From assembly GCA_038230415.1 (NCBI GenBank), contig JBBRNH010000051.1, positions 1-39,822 of the forward strand: 39,822 nt of DNA. The letters run 5' to 3'. Source of the DNA: JBBRNH01 sp038230415 (GTDB lineage Bacteria > Bacteroidota > Bacteroidia > Cytophagales > Spirosomataceae). Position 1 is the first letter of the stretch. Every line of letters begins with the position of its first letter. The notes below the pieces were generated by a model. The model worked only from the letters and a program-made list of their open reading frames with translations. It was not told the DNA's origin and ran no database searches. Below, piece by piece: positions 15,323 through 23,136 of this stretch. The position numbers and the translations under genes are program-made.

Positions 15323-16597
15323 ATGAAGAAAACCCTCGTTCTCACCGCGTTGTGGCTGGTTGCCACGCTCGGACTGGCTCAACCCACCCAGACCTTCACA
15401 ACCGCCAAAAACCCCGCCGAGGCCGGTTTCTCTGCCGACCGACTCCAACGGCTTGACGCGCTATTGCAGGGGTTTGTAGATACGGGAATCGCACCCAACG
15501 CCGTGACCTTCGTGGCCCGAAACGGAAAAATCCTGCATCATAAAGCGTTTGGATTCAGTAATTTAGAAAAGAAAACGGCCCTTAAAACCGACGATATGTT
15601 CAGGATTGCCTCGCAGTCGAAAGCCATTACCACCGTTGCGCTGATGACGTTTTTTGAGGAAGGTCGCTTCATGCTCGATGAGCCGATCTCGAAGTACATT
15701 CCAGCCTTCAAAAACCCGCGTGTGCTGACCCGTTACGACACGGCCAACGCTGTTGGGGGAACGTTTCAGACGCGGCCCGCCAAATCGGAAATCACGATCC
15801 GGCAGTTGTTGAGCCACAACGCGGGTATTCCCTACGAGCATCCACTCGATAAACGCCCCGAATTTGCGGTTCCGTTTTTTAACTCCGTCGAACCCGATAA
15901 ACTCGAAGACGTGGTGAACAAACTGGCAAAACGTCCGCTCACCACCGACCCCGGCACGGCCTTCGTCTATGGTCTCAATACCGACATTATCGGGCGGTTG
16001 GTCGAAATTCTGGCGGGCCAGCCGTTGGATGTGGCCCTGCGGGAGCGCGTTCTGGAACCCCTCGGTATGAGCGACACGTATTTTTATTTGCCGACCGACA
16101 AAATCAGCCGCCTTGTTGAACTCTACGACAAAAGCGACGCGGCCAAACCCCTGAAACTCAACACCAACGCAGCTTATCGAAACTCGTCGGTATGGGGGGC
16201 AAAAACGTATTTTTCGGGCGGGGCAGGGTTGGTCAGCACCGTTGCCGACTATGCCCGGTTTTGCCAGATGATGCTCAACGGCGGCAGCTTCAACAACAAA
16301 CGAATCCTGAGCCGGAAAACAGTAGATATGATGGTTCAGAACCAGATCGGTAGCAGCGAAGTCTGGGATCGGCGCGATAAGTTCGGGCTTGGCTTTCAGT
16401 TGATTACGGCCAATTCGCACTACGCCGATCAGGCCACGCCGGGCAGTTTTACGTGGGGCGGGATGTACTGCTCGGAGTTCACGATTGACCCCGCCGAGAA
16501 CCTGATTCTGCTGGTTTTCACCAACGTTCAGCCCTACGCTCACTACGGTGATGTGGTCAGGAAGTTCCGGGCTACGGTGTATCAGGCATTGGAGTAG
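15323..16597 (+). CDS. Secreted S12 serine hydrolase (class C beta-lactamase family)
   Basis: A 424-residue exported protein (signal peptide MKKTLVLTALWLVATLGLAQ). Active-site motif one is FRIASQSKAITT (S97, K100), within the typical context preceding MTFFEEGRFMLDEPISKYIP. Motif two is FVYGLNTDIIGRLVE (tyrosine kept; family YxN appears as YGLN). The third-motif region near the end reads SFTWGGMYCSEFTIDP, with Trp-Gly-Gly where class C enzymes have Lys-Thr-Gly or His-x-Gly, a pattern shared by many esterase/D-peptidase members. No C-terminal accessory domain is present, unlike the 630-residue paralogue at 7275-9167. Function is an extracytoplasmic hydrolase of unknown substrate. It converges on eutB with only one base between the stop codons. 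Confidence 0.9.
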   Translation: MKKTLVLTALWLVATLGLAQPTQTFTTAKNPAEAGFSADRLQRLDALLQGFVDTGIAPNAVTFVARNGKILHHKAFGFSNLEKKTALKTDDMFRIASQSKAITTVALMTFFEEGRFMLDEPISKYIPAFKNPRVLTRYDTANAVGGTFQTRPAKSEITIRQLLSHNAGIPYEHPLDKRPEFAVPFFNSVEPDKLEDVVNKLAKRPLTTDPGTAFVYGLNTDIIGRLVEILAGQPLDVALRERVLEPLGMSDTYFYLPTDKISRLVELYDKSDAAKPLKLNTNAAYRNSSVWGAKTYFSGGAGLVSTVADYARFCQMMLNGGSFNNKRILSRKTVDMMVQNQIGSSEVWDRRDKFGLGFQLITANSHYADQATPGSFTWGGMYCSEFTIDPAENLILLVFTNVQPYAHYGDVVRKFRATVYQALE

Positions 16598-16598
16598 A

Positions 16599-17963
16599 TT
16601 AAATCCCCAGCAACCGATGACTGGCTCCGGCGGGCAGAATATGAACGCCATCCGTTGATAAGCCCATCTGCATCAGCCAGGCTTCAAACTCTGGCGCGGG
16701 GCGCAGACCGAGTAGGTGTCTGACATACAGCGCGTCGTGAAAACTGGTGCTTTGGTAGTGCAGCATCACGTCGTCGGCACCGGGAATACCCATGATAAAC
16801 GTTACGCCCGCCGTGCCGAGGAGCGTCAAGAGCGTGTCCATGTCGTCCTGATCGGCTTCGGCGTGGTTGGTGTAGCAGATGTCCACACCCATCGGTAGGC
16901 CGAGGAGTTTACCGCAGAAATGGTCTTCAAGCCCGGCCCTGATAATCTGCTTGCCGTCGTAGAGGTATTCCGGCCCGATAAACCCAACTACCGAATTCAC
17001 CAACAACGGCTCGTAGTGCCGGGCCACGGCGTAGGCCCGCGCTTCGAGGGTTTGCTGATCGGCCCCGGCGTGGGCGTTGGCCGAGAGTGCGCTGCCCTGC
17101 CCGGTTTCAAAATACATCACGTTCTGACCCACCGTTCCCCGGTTCAGGGCGCGGGTGGCTTCTAAGCCTTCCTGCAACAGGGGCAAACTCACACCGAAAG
17201 AACGGTTGAGGGCTTCGGTGCCGCCGATGCTCTGGAACGCCAGGTCAACGGGTGCGCCCTGTTCGATGGCCTTAATGGTGGTGGTGAGGTGGCTCAAAAC
17301 GCAGGTTTGGGTCGGAATATTGAACCGTTGGCGGATATCGTCGAGCATTCTGAGCAGGCCGACGGTGGTTTGCACGTGGTCGGTGGCAGGGTTTATGCCA
17401 ATCACGGCATCGCCCGCGCCGTAGAGCAGCCCATCAACCACGCTGGCAGCAATGCCCCGAAAATCGTCGGTGGGGTGGTTGGGTTGCAGCCGCGTCGAGA
17501 GCCGCCCCCGCCCGCCGATGGTATTGCGAAACCGGGTAGTAATCTGGCACTTGGCGGCAACGGTAATCAAATCCTGATTCCGCATCAGTTTCGAGACAGC
17601 CGCGACCATTTCGGGCGTTAAGCCGCTGCTTATCAGTTGAATGGTTTCGGACGTGGTTTGCTCACTGAGCAAAAAATCCCGAAAATCACCAACGGTCAGG
17701 TGGCTGACTGATGCAAAGGCTGCGGCATCGTGGCTGTCAATAATGAGCCGGGTTACGTCATCGGTTTCGTAGGGAATCACGGCTTCGGTTAGAAACGTGG
17801 TCAGCGGCAGCTCGGCGAGGGCCATCTGGGCGGCTACCCGTTCCTGCGCCGACCGCGCCGAAACGCCCGCCAGTTCATCGCCCGACCGCCGGGGCGAGGC
17901 CCGTGCCAGCAACGCTTTCAGGTCATCGAAGACGTAGTTGGTGTGGTTGACGGTGTGGCGCAA
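16599..17963 (-). CDS. eutB: Ethanolamine ammonia-lyase large subunit
   Basis: 454 residues, the normal length of EutB, and similar throughout: FDDLKALLARASPRRSGDEL, SARSAQERVAAQMALAELPL, GYRLQ-type core replaced by RLQPNHPTDDFRGIAASVVD, AVIGINPATDHVQTTVGLLR, FETGQGSALSANAHAGADQQ, VVGFIGPEYLYDG and GLPMGVDICYTNHAEADQDD. With EutC it forms the adenosylcobalamin-dependent enzyme that splits ethanolamine to acetaldehyde and ammonia. EutC, normally encoded directly downstream, is absent: the next gene downstream is convergent and one base away. The only possible start is TTG at 17963, five codons after an in-frame stop and three bases after the stop of the AT-rich Rpn gene, so the original start region was probably altered when that gene arrived. 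The reading frame itself is intact. Confidence 0.93.
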   Translation of the reverse strand: MRHTVNHTNYVFDDLKALLARASPRRSGDELAGVSARSAQERVAAQMALAELPLTTFLTEAVIPYETDDVTRLIIDSHDAAAFASVSHLTVGDFRDFLLSEQTTSETIQLISSGLTPEMVAAVSKLMRNQDLITVAAKCQITTRFRNTIGGRGRLSTRLQPNHPTDDFRGIAASVVDGLLYGAGDAVIGINPATDHVQTTVGLLRMLDDIRQRFNIPTQTCVLSHLTTTIKAIEQGAPVDLAFQSIGGTEALNRSFGVSLPLLQEGLEATRALNRGTVGQNVMYFETGQGSALSANAHAGADQQTLEARAYAVARHYEPLLVNSVVGFIGPEYLYDGKQIIRAGLEDHFCGKLLGLPMGVDICYTNHAEADQDDMDTLLTLLGTAGVTFIMGIPGADDVMLHYQSTSFHDALYVRHLLGLRPAPEFEAWLMQMGLSTDGVHILPAGASHRLLGI

Positions 17964-17967
17964 GTGC

Positions 17968-18828
17968 TTATTTTTTCAGCGAGTTTCGTAACTCGACAAT
18001 TTTGTTAATGGATAGGTCTGTAATTTCTGAAATAGTCAGATTGTCTAAACCTTTTAAAATTGATTTCCTGGCAATTTCTTCCTTCAGTTTAAATTCGGCC
18101 TCTGTCTGCAACGTAAAAACCTCACTTGCTTTCAAATGCAAACTGTCTAAATAGCGGTTGTAGCCATATTGTTCGTCTTTATCAAGGCGCATAATGTCTA
18201 AAACTTCGCCTGCTTCTTTCAGCCCTTTGGCTTTAAATTCGTCTTTTACTTCACTATTTTTCAAGAAATAAACCCACTCGTCTAACGTATCTTTTGCGTT
18301 GTCATTAAACTGATTCACTTTTAACAGATAAAATTCAGGAAAGATATCAGACACATTTTCTTTCAAAAAGGTAGTCTTTTGTTTGTCAGAAAGCCCTAAC
18401 AAATCATTTTGGTGTAAACCCCTGAAATTTGTTTTTCCTTTATAGATGTAGTCATGCCCTTGTCCTAAGTCAAAATAAACGATGTTGATAGAAATTACTT
18501 TTTTGATTTCTGAATATTTCTGCCCAAGCTGTAAATTTTCTGAAATACTTTTTGAAACACCAAAGTTCATCCGATGAAAGAAGTCAATTTCATAAGAGTT
18601 TTGTATTTCAATAATTATCAGTTCATTTTTTGAATTTTGGGTCAGAATATCCACACGATTATATTTATCGTCTTCGTATTCTTGATTGCTTTCACTTTCG
18701 ATTATATTCCTGATATGAATATCATCAAATAAAACTTCACTCAAAAAACCTTCGAGTACAACAAAATTAGCCTTGTTTCTCAAAAGTCGTTTAATTGCCC
18801 AGTCAAATCGCACTAATTTCTTGCTCAT
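17968..18828 (-). CDS. Rpn family recombination-promoting nuclease / PD-(D/E)XK transposase-like protein
   Basis: A 286-residue protein of the PDDEXK_2 (Rpn/transposase_31-like) family. The N-terminus (RFDWAIKRLLRNKANFVVLE, GFLSEVL) is the standard opening, and the nuclease core is YNRVDILTQNSKNELIIIEI followed by Q (Asp, then the E-x-Q form of the motif). Next come FFHRMNFGVSKSISENLQLG and SINIVYFDLGQG; the C-terminal part is helical. Rpn proteins cut DNA and promote RecA-independent recombination and are often horizontally acquired. The gene is strongly AT-rich against GC-rich neighbours, and its stop lies three bases before the TTG start of eutB. It looks like recently transferred DNA; the frame is intact. 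Confidence 0.88.
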   Translation of the reverse strand: MSKKLVRFDWAIKRLLRNKANFVVLEGFLSEVLFDDIHIRNIIESESNQEYEDDKYNRVDILTQNSKNELIIIEIQNSYEIDFFHRMNFGVSKSISENLQLGQKYSEIKKVISINIVYFDLGQGHDYIYKGKTNFRGLHQNDLLGLSDKQKTTFLKENVSDIFPEFYLLKVNQFNDNAKDTLDEWVYFLKNSEVKDEFKAKGLKEAGEVLDIMRLDKDEQYGYNRYLDSLHLKASEVFTLQTEAEFKLKEEIARKSILKGLDNLTISEITDLSINKIVELRNSLKK

Positions 18829-19172
18829 TTTTTCTTTAGAATTGCTTGTGTAAGTTGAGAGTTTTAAAGTTCGGTGTGAGTGTTAATTTCGATACTCCTT
18901 AAAGTTTCTACCTGAAAATCAAGGTTTTGTGAAGGTGAGGAAGTAGAATTTCGCCTGATCATAACCACCGTTGATTGAAAGTACAAAGTTTAAATGTAGG
19001 TGCAAAAGTTCAACGATGTTTGTCAAGCCCAAGCTGAAGCCGACAGCGAACAAGTGCCGAATCTAACGATGTGCTGCCCGCAGGGACGGCCCCGGTGCTT
19101 ACATAAAACTCCATGTTAGCAGTATATGCTATTGTTCATACGAAGGTGTATATTTCAAAGTTTGCAATCCTG
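18829..19172. other. 344-base noncoding stretch between two AT-rich minus-strand genes
   Basis: No credible gene lies here. It holds an AT-rich leader for the Rpn gene (18829-18990), a GC-richer block (about 19022-19100) with the attC-like hairpin at 19061-19121, and the 3' flank of the membrane protein gene. The change in base composition inside the stretch suggests a junction between DNA of different origin. No exact TAnnTTTG box for the Rpn gene was found. Confidence 0.6.
19061..19121 (-). other. Integron attC-like hairpin
   Basis: Read on the minus strand it begins TGCTAAC and ends GTTAGAT, the latter an exact match to the attC GTTRRRY core. The ends pair as CTAAC-ATG with CAT-C-GTTAG, an eight-base stem with one extrahelical base. 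An inner GC-rich stem (GCCG, then CCC-TGC-GGG, with one bulge and one mismatch) completes a 61-base structure, a usual attC length. It lies 51 bases downstream of the minus-strand membrane protein gene, where a cassette's attC would be. The 5' RYYYAAC core matches only at CTAAC. No integrase gene is in the window. Confidence 0.45.
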
Positions 19173-19916
19173 TCATTTCACTTTCTCATAGATGAAAGAA
19201 GCGATCATTGAACCAATTATTCCAAGCGTAATTGCAGTCAACGATGAAATGGTGATTGCCCAAATAGGATGTTTTTTAATCCAGTCAGCAATTTGATAGT
19301 AACGTCCTTTGTCTAACTTCTTTAGTTCAAGCTGAACTTTGTCAATCATATTATTCTCTATTCTATTATTCGCATTCGGGTTATTGGTCAATGTCTGAAT
19401 ACATGAACCGCAAATTTGAGGTTTATATGTTGAATAAATTATGTCGGTTTTGATTCCTACCATGTCAAATATGCAACCTCTGGTTTCATCATGAGTGAAA
19501 TTTGTGTGTTCTGTCATTAATGGAACTCTTTTTCCATATCGTCTATAAACGAATGAAGCAGAATACAAGACTCTAAGCAATAAATTCTCTAATGGAATGT
19601 CGTTGTAGTTAAGTATTTCAGTTATATCGTTATATGAAACACAAATTCTATTATCTGTAAATCTTCTTGCAAAATAGTTATCCTCAATTGCAACATTTGT
19701 AAAAGCAATCAAAACATCAGCATTTTCTCTATCTGGAAGTTGTTGTTCTACATTATTATCAAGAAACTCCCAATTAAATCCGTCAGAGTCGCCAACAATG
19801 TTGTATTTGTCAACTTTTGTGATCTCAAATAATTCAGACCGCCAGTTATTGACTTTATTGATGTCAAGTGAATGAGGAAAGTGTCCAAGTATTGCAAGTT
19901 TTATTTTTACTTTCAT
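19173..19916 (-). CDS. Unrecognised protein with CxxC motif and C-terminal membrane anchor
   Basis: 247 residues, no family recognised. About residues 1-205 are soluble, starting KLAILGHFPHSLDINKVNNW and with a notable central motif HTNFTHDETRGCIFDMVGIK (conserved-looking His, Asp, Glu, Cys). This is followed by KPQICGSC, a CxxC that with C of GCIFD could bind a metal. Then comes a charged helix (DKVQLELKKLDKGRYYQIAD) and one clear transmembrane segment near residues 219-241, leaving a short basic tail. With no signal peptide the bulk should face the cytoplasm. The gene is AT-rich like the Rpn gene and is followed by the attC-like hairpin, so it looks like a mobile cassette. A membrane-acting effector or a peptidase-like role is conceivable but unsupported. 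Confidence 0.75.
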   Translation of the reverse strand: MKVKIKLAILGHFPHSLDINKVNNWRSELFEITKVDKYNIVGDSDGFNWEFLDNNVEQQLPDRENADVLIAFTNVAIEDNYFARRFTDNRICVSYNDITEILNYNDIPLENLLLRVLYSASFVYRRYGKRVPLMTEHTNFTHDETRGCIFDMVGIKTDIIYSTYKPQICGSCIQTLTNNPNANNRIENNMIDKVQLELKKLDKGRYYQIADWIKKHPIWAITISSLTAITLGIIGSMIASFIYEKVK

Positions 19917-20129
19917 AATTTCTGTCTGTCGATTGAGTTACGAACTATTGTCCAAAAGCATTGCCACAAATACACGCATATTCGCGTCAGATGCACAATA
20001 ATACTGGAAATTCTTTGGCAATAAAAACCAAATCTTCTAATTCATACAAGTATTTAAAAACCAGTGCATTATAAAAATCATTTCCGGTGAGCACTCAACT
20101 CGCAATACAAAATACGCCACTCTATCTCC

Positions 20130-20954
20130 CTAAAACGTCTTCATCACCTGAACCAAAAGTCGGCTAATCTGCGCGTATCCTTTGTCGGACGGGTGCAGGC
20201 CATCGTAGGTCATAGCCATTGCGTCAATCGGGTACGGGTATTCGTCGGTGCCGGGTGAAAACGGTACGCCAATAAACGTCGGGTAGGGGTAGTCGGTGTA
20301 CAGGCCGGTTTGGGGATTTTTCAGGCGTTTGTACCTGACTAACTTCTCGATGCTCAACTGCCGGGTGTGGTACAGGTCAACGACGGGAAGCCGCTCAAAC
20401 CGGCCAATCGAGTCAATGGCGTTGGCGAACGCTTCGAGCATCTGACCGTTTTTGGGTTTGTAGGAGCCGTAGGCGTTGTTTTTCGGGTCAAACAAATACA
20501 CAAAATCAGCCCGCTGCATGGGCGTAATCAGCACAATTCGGGCGGCAGGGTTCAGGCTGCGGAGCTTATTAACGATGATCCGAAACGAGCCATAGACGGT
20601 GCTGTTACCCGTATTATTTTGATAATCAGTCAAGTGTCCCAACGGTCGTCCCGCCCACCAGTCGTTGGTGCCTAAGAAGACAGAATAGATATCGGCTTTC
20701 ACCAAACCCAGCGTCTCGACAGACTGAGCAATGCCACCCGATGTCCAGCCATTGTGTCCCTGATTTATGTAGCTGATGTGCGGCAGTTGCTCCCTTACGC
20801 GGGTCATGTAGCCTTTGGTGACGCGGTTATCGGTTTCGTTCAGATGCTCGTTCAGGTAGGTAATCGAATCGCCGATGGCGACCCACGTTCGTTCGGTTGG
20901 TTTCGGCGAACAGAGCAGGAAAACGGCGGCAATGCCGAAGAATAGTGGTTTCAT
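20130..20954 (-). CDS. Exported SGNH/GDSL-family hydrolase
   Basis: The start is placed at the ATG at 20954 (274 residues), because it gives a signal-like N-terminus (MKPLFFGIAAVFLLCSPKP) and because a -7 promoter box covers the longer alternative start at 20975. SGNH blocks: I WVAIGDSITYL (S30 nucleophile), II QGHNGWTSGGIAQ (oxyanion Gly), III VFLGTNDWW (Asn) and V YDGLHPSDKGYAQ (catalytic Asp and His). These hydrolases deacylate or hydrolyse esters on carbohydrates or lipids outside the cytoplasm; the substrate is not evident. It returns to GC-rich host composition and lies alone between the AT-rich island and the divergent DinB-like gene. Confidence 0.88.
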   Translation of the reverse strand: MKPLFFGIAAVFLLCSPKPTERTWVAIGDSITYLNEHLNETDNRVTKGYMTRVREQLPHISYINQGHNGWTSGGIAQSVETLGLVKADIYSVFLGTNDWWAGRPLGHLTDYQNNTGNSTVYGSFRIIVNKLRSLNPAARIVLITPMQRADFVYLFDPKNNAYGSYKPKNGQMLEAFANAIDSIGRFERLPVVDLYHTRQLSIEKLVRYKRLKNPQTGLYTDYPYPTFIGVPFSPGTDEYPYPIDAMAMTYDGLHPSDKGYAQISRLLVQVMKTF

Positions 20955-20974
20955 AGGGTAGAAGGTAGCATTCA

Positions 20975-20982
20975 CAAATTTA
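20975..20982 (-). promoter_or_regulatory. -7 promoter box of the SGNH hydrolase gene
   Basis: TAAATTTG on the minus strand matches TAnnTTTG exactly and ends 20 bases before the ATG at 20954. It overlaps the alternative upstream ATG, which argues against that start. No TTG at the -33 distance is clear. Confidence 0.5.
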
Positions 20983-21052
20983 CGTTCCCTGCTGACATAC
21001 TGTTGTCAGTGGCCCGCCGTTTTTTTGCTCCGGTCTTCAAACAGACAACCCA

Positions 21053-21550
21053 ATGGACATGATCCCGATATTACTGGCCGAACTGGAGCAGGAAGCCCAG
21101 ACGACCCGCAAAATGCTCACTCTCGTTCCCGACGACAAATTCGACTGGCAACCGCATCCCAAAAGCATGACCATGCTTAACCTCGCCACGCACATTGCCG
21201 AAATAGCGGCCTGGCCTGGCCTGATGCTGAACACAGACGGGCTTGATTTTGGCACGATGGACTATACGCCCACGCCGGTTCATAACAACGCCGATTTGCT
21301 GACGCTATTCGAGAAAAGCCTTGCCGACGCAAAAGCCGCCTTAGAAGCCGCCAACGAAGCCCAACTGACCGACACCTGGACGATGCGGAACGGCGATGTT
21401 ATCTTCAGAACGTATCGCAAACACGAAGCCCTGCGGGTGGCCTACTGCCAGACGGTGCATCACCGGGCGCAATTGGGTGTTTATCTGCGGTTGCTCGCTA
21501 TTCCGATTCCCGGCAGCTATGGCCCCAGTGCCGACGACAATTCGTTTTAG
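21053..21550 (+). CDS. DinB-like four-helix-bundle protein
   Basis: 165 residues with DinB/YfiT-like features: IPILLAELEQEAQTTRKMLT on helix one, the FDWQPHPKSMTMLNLATHIAEI segment split around the first metal-binding histidine (LATHIAEI), and the late pair in TVHHRAQLGVYLRLLAIPIP (two histidines). The closing GSYGPSADD motif is usual in Bacteroidota members. The fold binds a divalent metal through three histidines; members act as thiol-dependent S-transferases or remain uncharacterised, and DNA-damage induction is known only for the founding member. The start at 21053 could also be the ATG two codons later. It stands between divergent SGNH and downstream Uma2 genes with no visible operon partner. 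Confidence 0.88.
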   Translation: MDMIPILLAELEQEAQTTRKMLTLVPDDKFDWQPHPKSMTMLNLATHIAEIAAWPGLMLNTDGLDFGTMDYTPTPVHNNADLLTLFEKSLADAKAALEAANEAQLTDTWTMRNGDVIFRTYRKHEALRVAYCQTVHHRAQLGVYLRLLAIPIPGSYGPSADDNSF

Positions 21551-21623
21551 CTGTTGAATCAGGCGGTTCAAATCCGGCTGTTGCGCGTAGTTTGGACACG
21601 ACGGTCAACAGCCGGATTTTCGT

Positions 21624-21631
21624 TATCTTTG
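21624..21631 (+). promoter_or_regulatory. -7 promoter box of the Uma2 gene
   Basis: TATCTTTG matches TAnnTTTG exactly, 23 bases before the ATG at 21655. It lies inside the longer possible reading frame (TTG at 21592), supporting the later start. A TTTG at 21591-21594 is too far away (29-base spacer) for a normal -33. Confidence 0.5.
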
Positions 21632-21654
21632 ACACACCATTGACCCTGCATTTT

Positions 21655-22275
21655 ATGGCCGAAGCCTTGATTTCTGTACCTACCCGGCGACGAACCACCG
21701 CGCCCCGACAGCCGCGCCGGATGACGCTCGAAGCCTATTTCCGGGCCGAAGAGATATCTCTTCACAAACATGAATTTCATGATGGATACTATAAACTAAT
21801 GGCTGGCGGTACATTCAACCACGATAACCTCGGCGGCAAAGTAATTACGGCACTCAATAATTTTGTTGATGAACATGACTACGCCTATTTCGTAAACGGA
21901 AGCGACACCAAAATCCGAATTGAGCAGTTCAACAAAGTGGTTTATTCTGATGCAGTTGTGATTTGTGAAAAACCCGATTACTACCAAAATCGGCGGGATG
22001 TTATCACCAATCCGTTGATCGTTGTTGAGGTCTTGTCTCACTCTACCGAAACACACGACCGCGAGAGCAAGTTTGAGTGGTATCGGGGTTTGCCTTCGTT
22101 TCAGGAGTATGTACTTGTTAATCAAGACTATAAGCGCGTATCGGTTTATACCCGGCAGGCCGACAACTCATGGCTGTTGCGCGACTATGACGGCAACGAC
22201 GCTGTTGCCATTCTGTATGCCCTGCACGAATGCCCATTGCCACTCAAACGGCTGTATCGTGGGTTAGATTTATAA
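21655..22275 (+). CDS. Uma2 family (DUF820) PD-(D/E)XK endonuclease-like protein
   Basis: 206 residues from ATG 21655 (MAEALISVPTRRR). An in-frame TTG 63 bases upstream is rejected because a promoter box lies between. Family elements: RRMTLEAYFRAEEIS and HEFHDGYYKLMAGGTFNHD (the E-x-x-G-x-x-x-x-M-A-G opening in variant form), then the nuclease core VYSDAVVICEKPD (Asp), NPLIVVEVLSHSTETHDRES (Glu) and KFEWYRGLPSFQEYVLVNQD (Lys). Uma2 proteins are numerous in cyanobacteria and Bacteroidota; the fold is that of restriction endonucleases, but the biological role is unknown. The DJ-1-like gene starts 9 bases after its stop, so the two are likely co-transcribed. Confidence 0.9.
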   Translation: MAEALISVPTRRRTTAPRQPRRMTLEAYFRAEEISLHKHEFHDGYYKLMAGGTFNHDNLGGKVITALNNFVDEHDYAYFVNGSDTKIRIEQFNKVVYSDAVVICEKPDYYQNRRDVITNPLIVVEVLSHSTETHDRESKFEWYRGLPSFQEYVLVNQDYKRVSVYTRQADNSWLLRDYDGNDAVAILYALHECPLPLKRLYRGLDL

Positions 22276-22284
22276 TCAAAATTT

Positions 22285-22905
22285 ATGCGCCACGTTGCCA
22301 TTTTACTCTTCAACGAGGTTGAGGTGCTTGATTTTGCCGGGCCGTTCGAGGTTTTTGGTGTTGCGGGTTTACGGGCTGGCCCGCGTCCGTTTCAGGTGTT
22401 TACCGTTGCCGAGCGTGGCCCGGTTTACGCCCGCAATGGCCTGAGCATCAACCCAACCTACCTCCTCAATGACCACCCCAAACCCGATGTGCTGGTGATT
22501 CCGGGCGGGGGCGGGACTCATGCCGATGGCACCCCGTTTGGCTCCCGGCGCGAGGTGCATAACCCCGCCGTGATTGACTGGATTCTTCGCCACGCGCCCA
22601 CCGCCGAGATTGTGCTTTCGGTCTGCACAGGGGCTTTTTTGCTGGCGAAAGCGGGTTTGTTAGATGGGCTGTCGGCTACCACGCACGTTAAGGCCGAAGC
22701 CGGTTTACGGGCGTTGGCTCCTAACACAACTCTCGCTATGCACGAACGCTGGGTTGATAACGGTCAGATCATCACGTCAGCGGGGATTTCGGCGGGCATT
22801 GATGCGTCGCTGCACGTGGTGGGGCGGTTGCTCGGCAACGATGCTGCCAACGAAACGGCACAGTATATGCAGTACAGTGGCAAGTGGTCGGTGGCAAGTG
22901 GTTAG
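22285..22905 (+). CDS. DJ-1/PfpI family protein (isonitrile hydratase/AraC-N-domain like)
   Basis: 206 residues of the DJ-1/PfpI (class I glutamine-amidotransferase-like) fold. HVAILLFNEVEVLDFAGPFE is the opening strand-turn with the acidic residue, VLVIPGGGGTHADGTPFG the oxyanion loop region, and LSVCTGAFLLAKAGLLDG carries the nucleophile-elbow cysteine C114. ATTHVKAEAGLRAL and ITSAGISAGIDASLHVVGRL complete the pattern seen in isonitrile hydratases and AraC-type sensor domains; no DNA-binding domain follows. The last residues (SGKWSVASG) and the stop are encoded by a dispersed repeat that recurs at 33.3 kb, so the native C-terminus has probably been replaced. Enzyme activity is not predictable. 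Confidence 0.88.
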   Translation: MRHVAILLFNEVEVLDFAGPFEVFGVAGLRAGPRPFQVFTVAERGPVYARNGLSINPTYLLNDHPKPDVLVIPGGGGTHADGTPFGSRREVHNPAVIDWILRHAPTAEIVLSVCTGAFLLAKAGLLDGLSATTHVKAEAGLRALAPNTTLAMHERWVDNGQIITSAGISAGIDASLHVVGRLLGNDAANETAQYMQYSGKWSVASG

Positions 22906-22923
22906 TGCTTCGCCTGACAGGAG
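22874..22923. repeat. Partial copy of the 33.3-kb palindromic repeat
   Basis: AGTGGCAAGTGGT and GGTTAGTGCTTCGCC here match, in order, the reverse complement of the palindrome at 33273-33351, including part of its central loop and the following CAGGA. The copy is not a full inverted repeat. It encodes the C-terminal residues and stop of the DJ-1/PfpI gene. Confidence 0.65.
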
Positions 22924-23136
22924 GTTATGGCGGAATTTGTATGTTTGTGTTCCGTGTGTTATTGTTAACGACAATACAAAAAGTACGACAAGAAAATTAC
23001 AACGAAGTATTGATAAAGCACAAAACAGCACAAAAAGTACGACCACAACGGCAGACCGCAGAACTTTCGTATATTGCAGCATTGGTGGTAGCCGAAAAAC
23101 GACACGCTAAATTGTATAACTAACAAAATTGAAATC

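Noticed and set aside
22884..23123. 79-residue open frame between the DJ-1 and metalloprotease genes
   Set aside because: It overlaps the DJ-1 end and the repeat, has no domain pattern and reads like noncoding AT-rich sequence.
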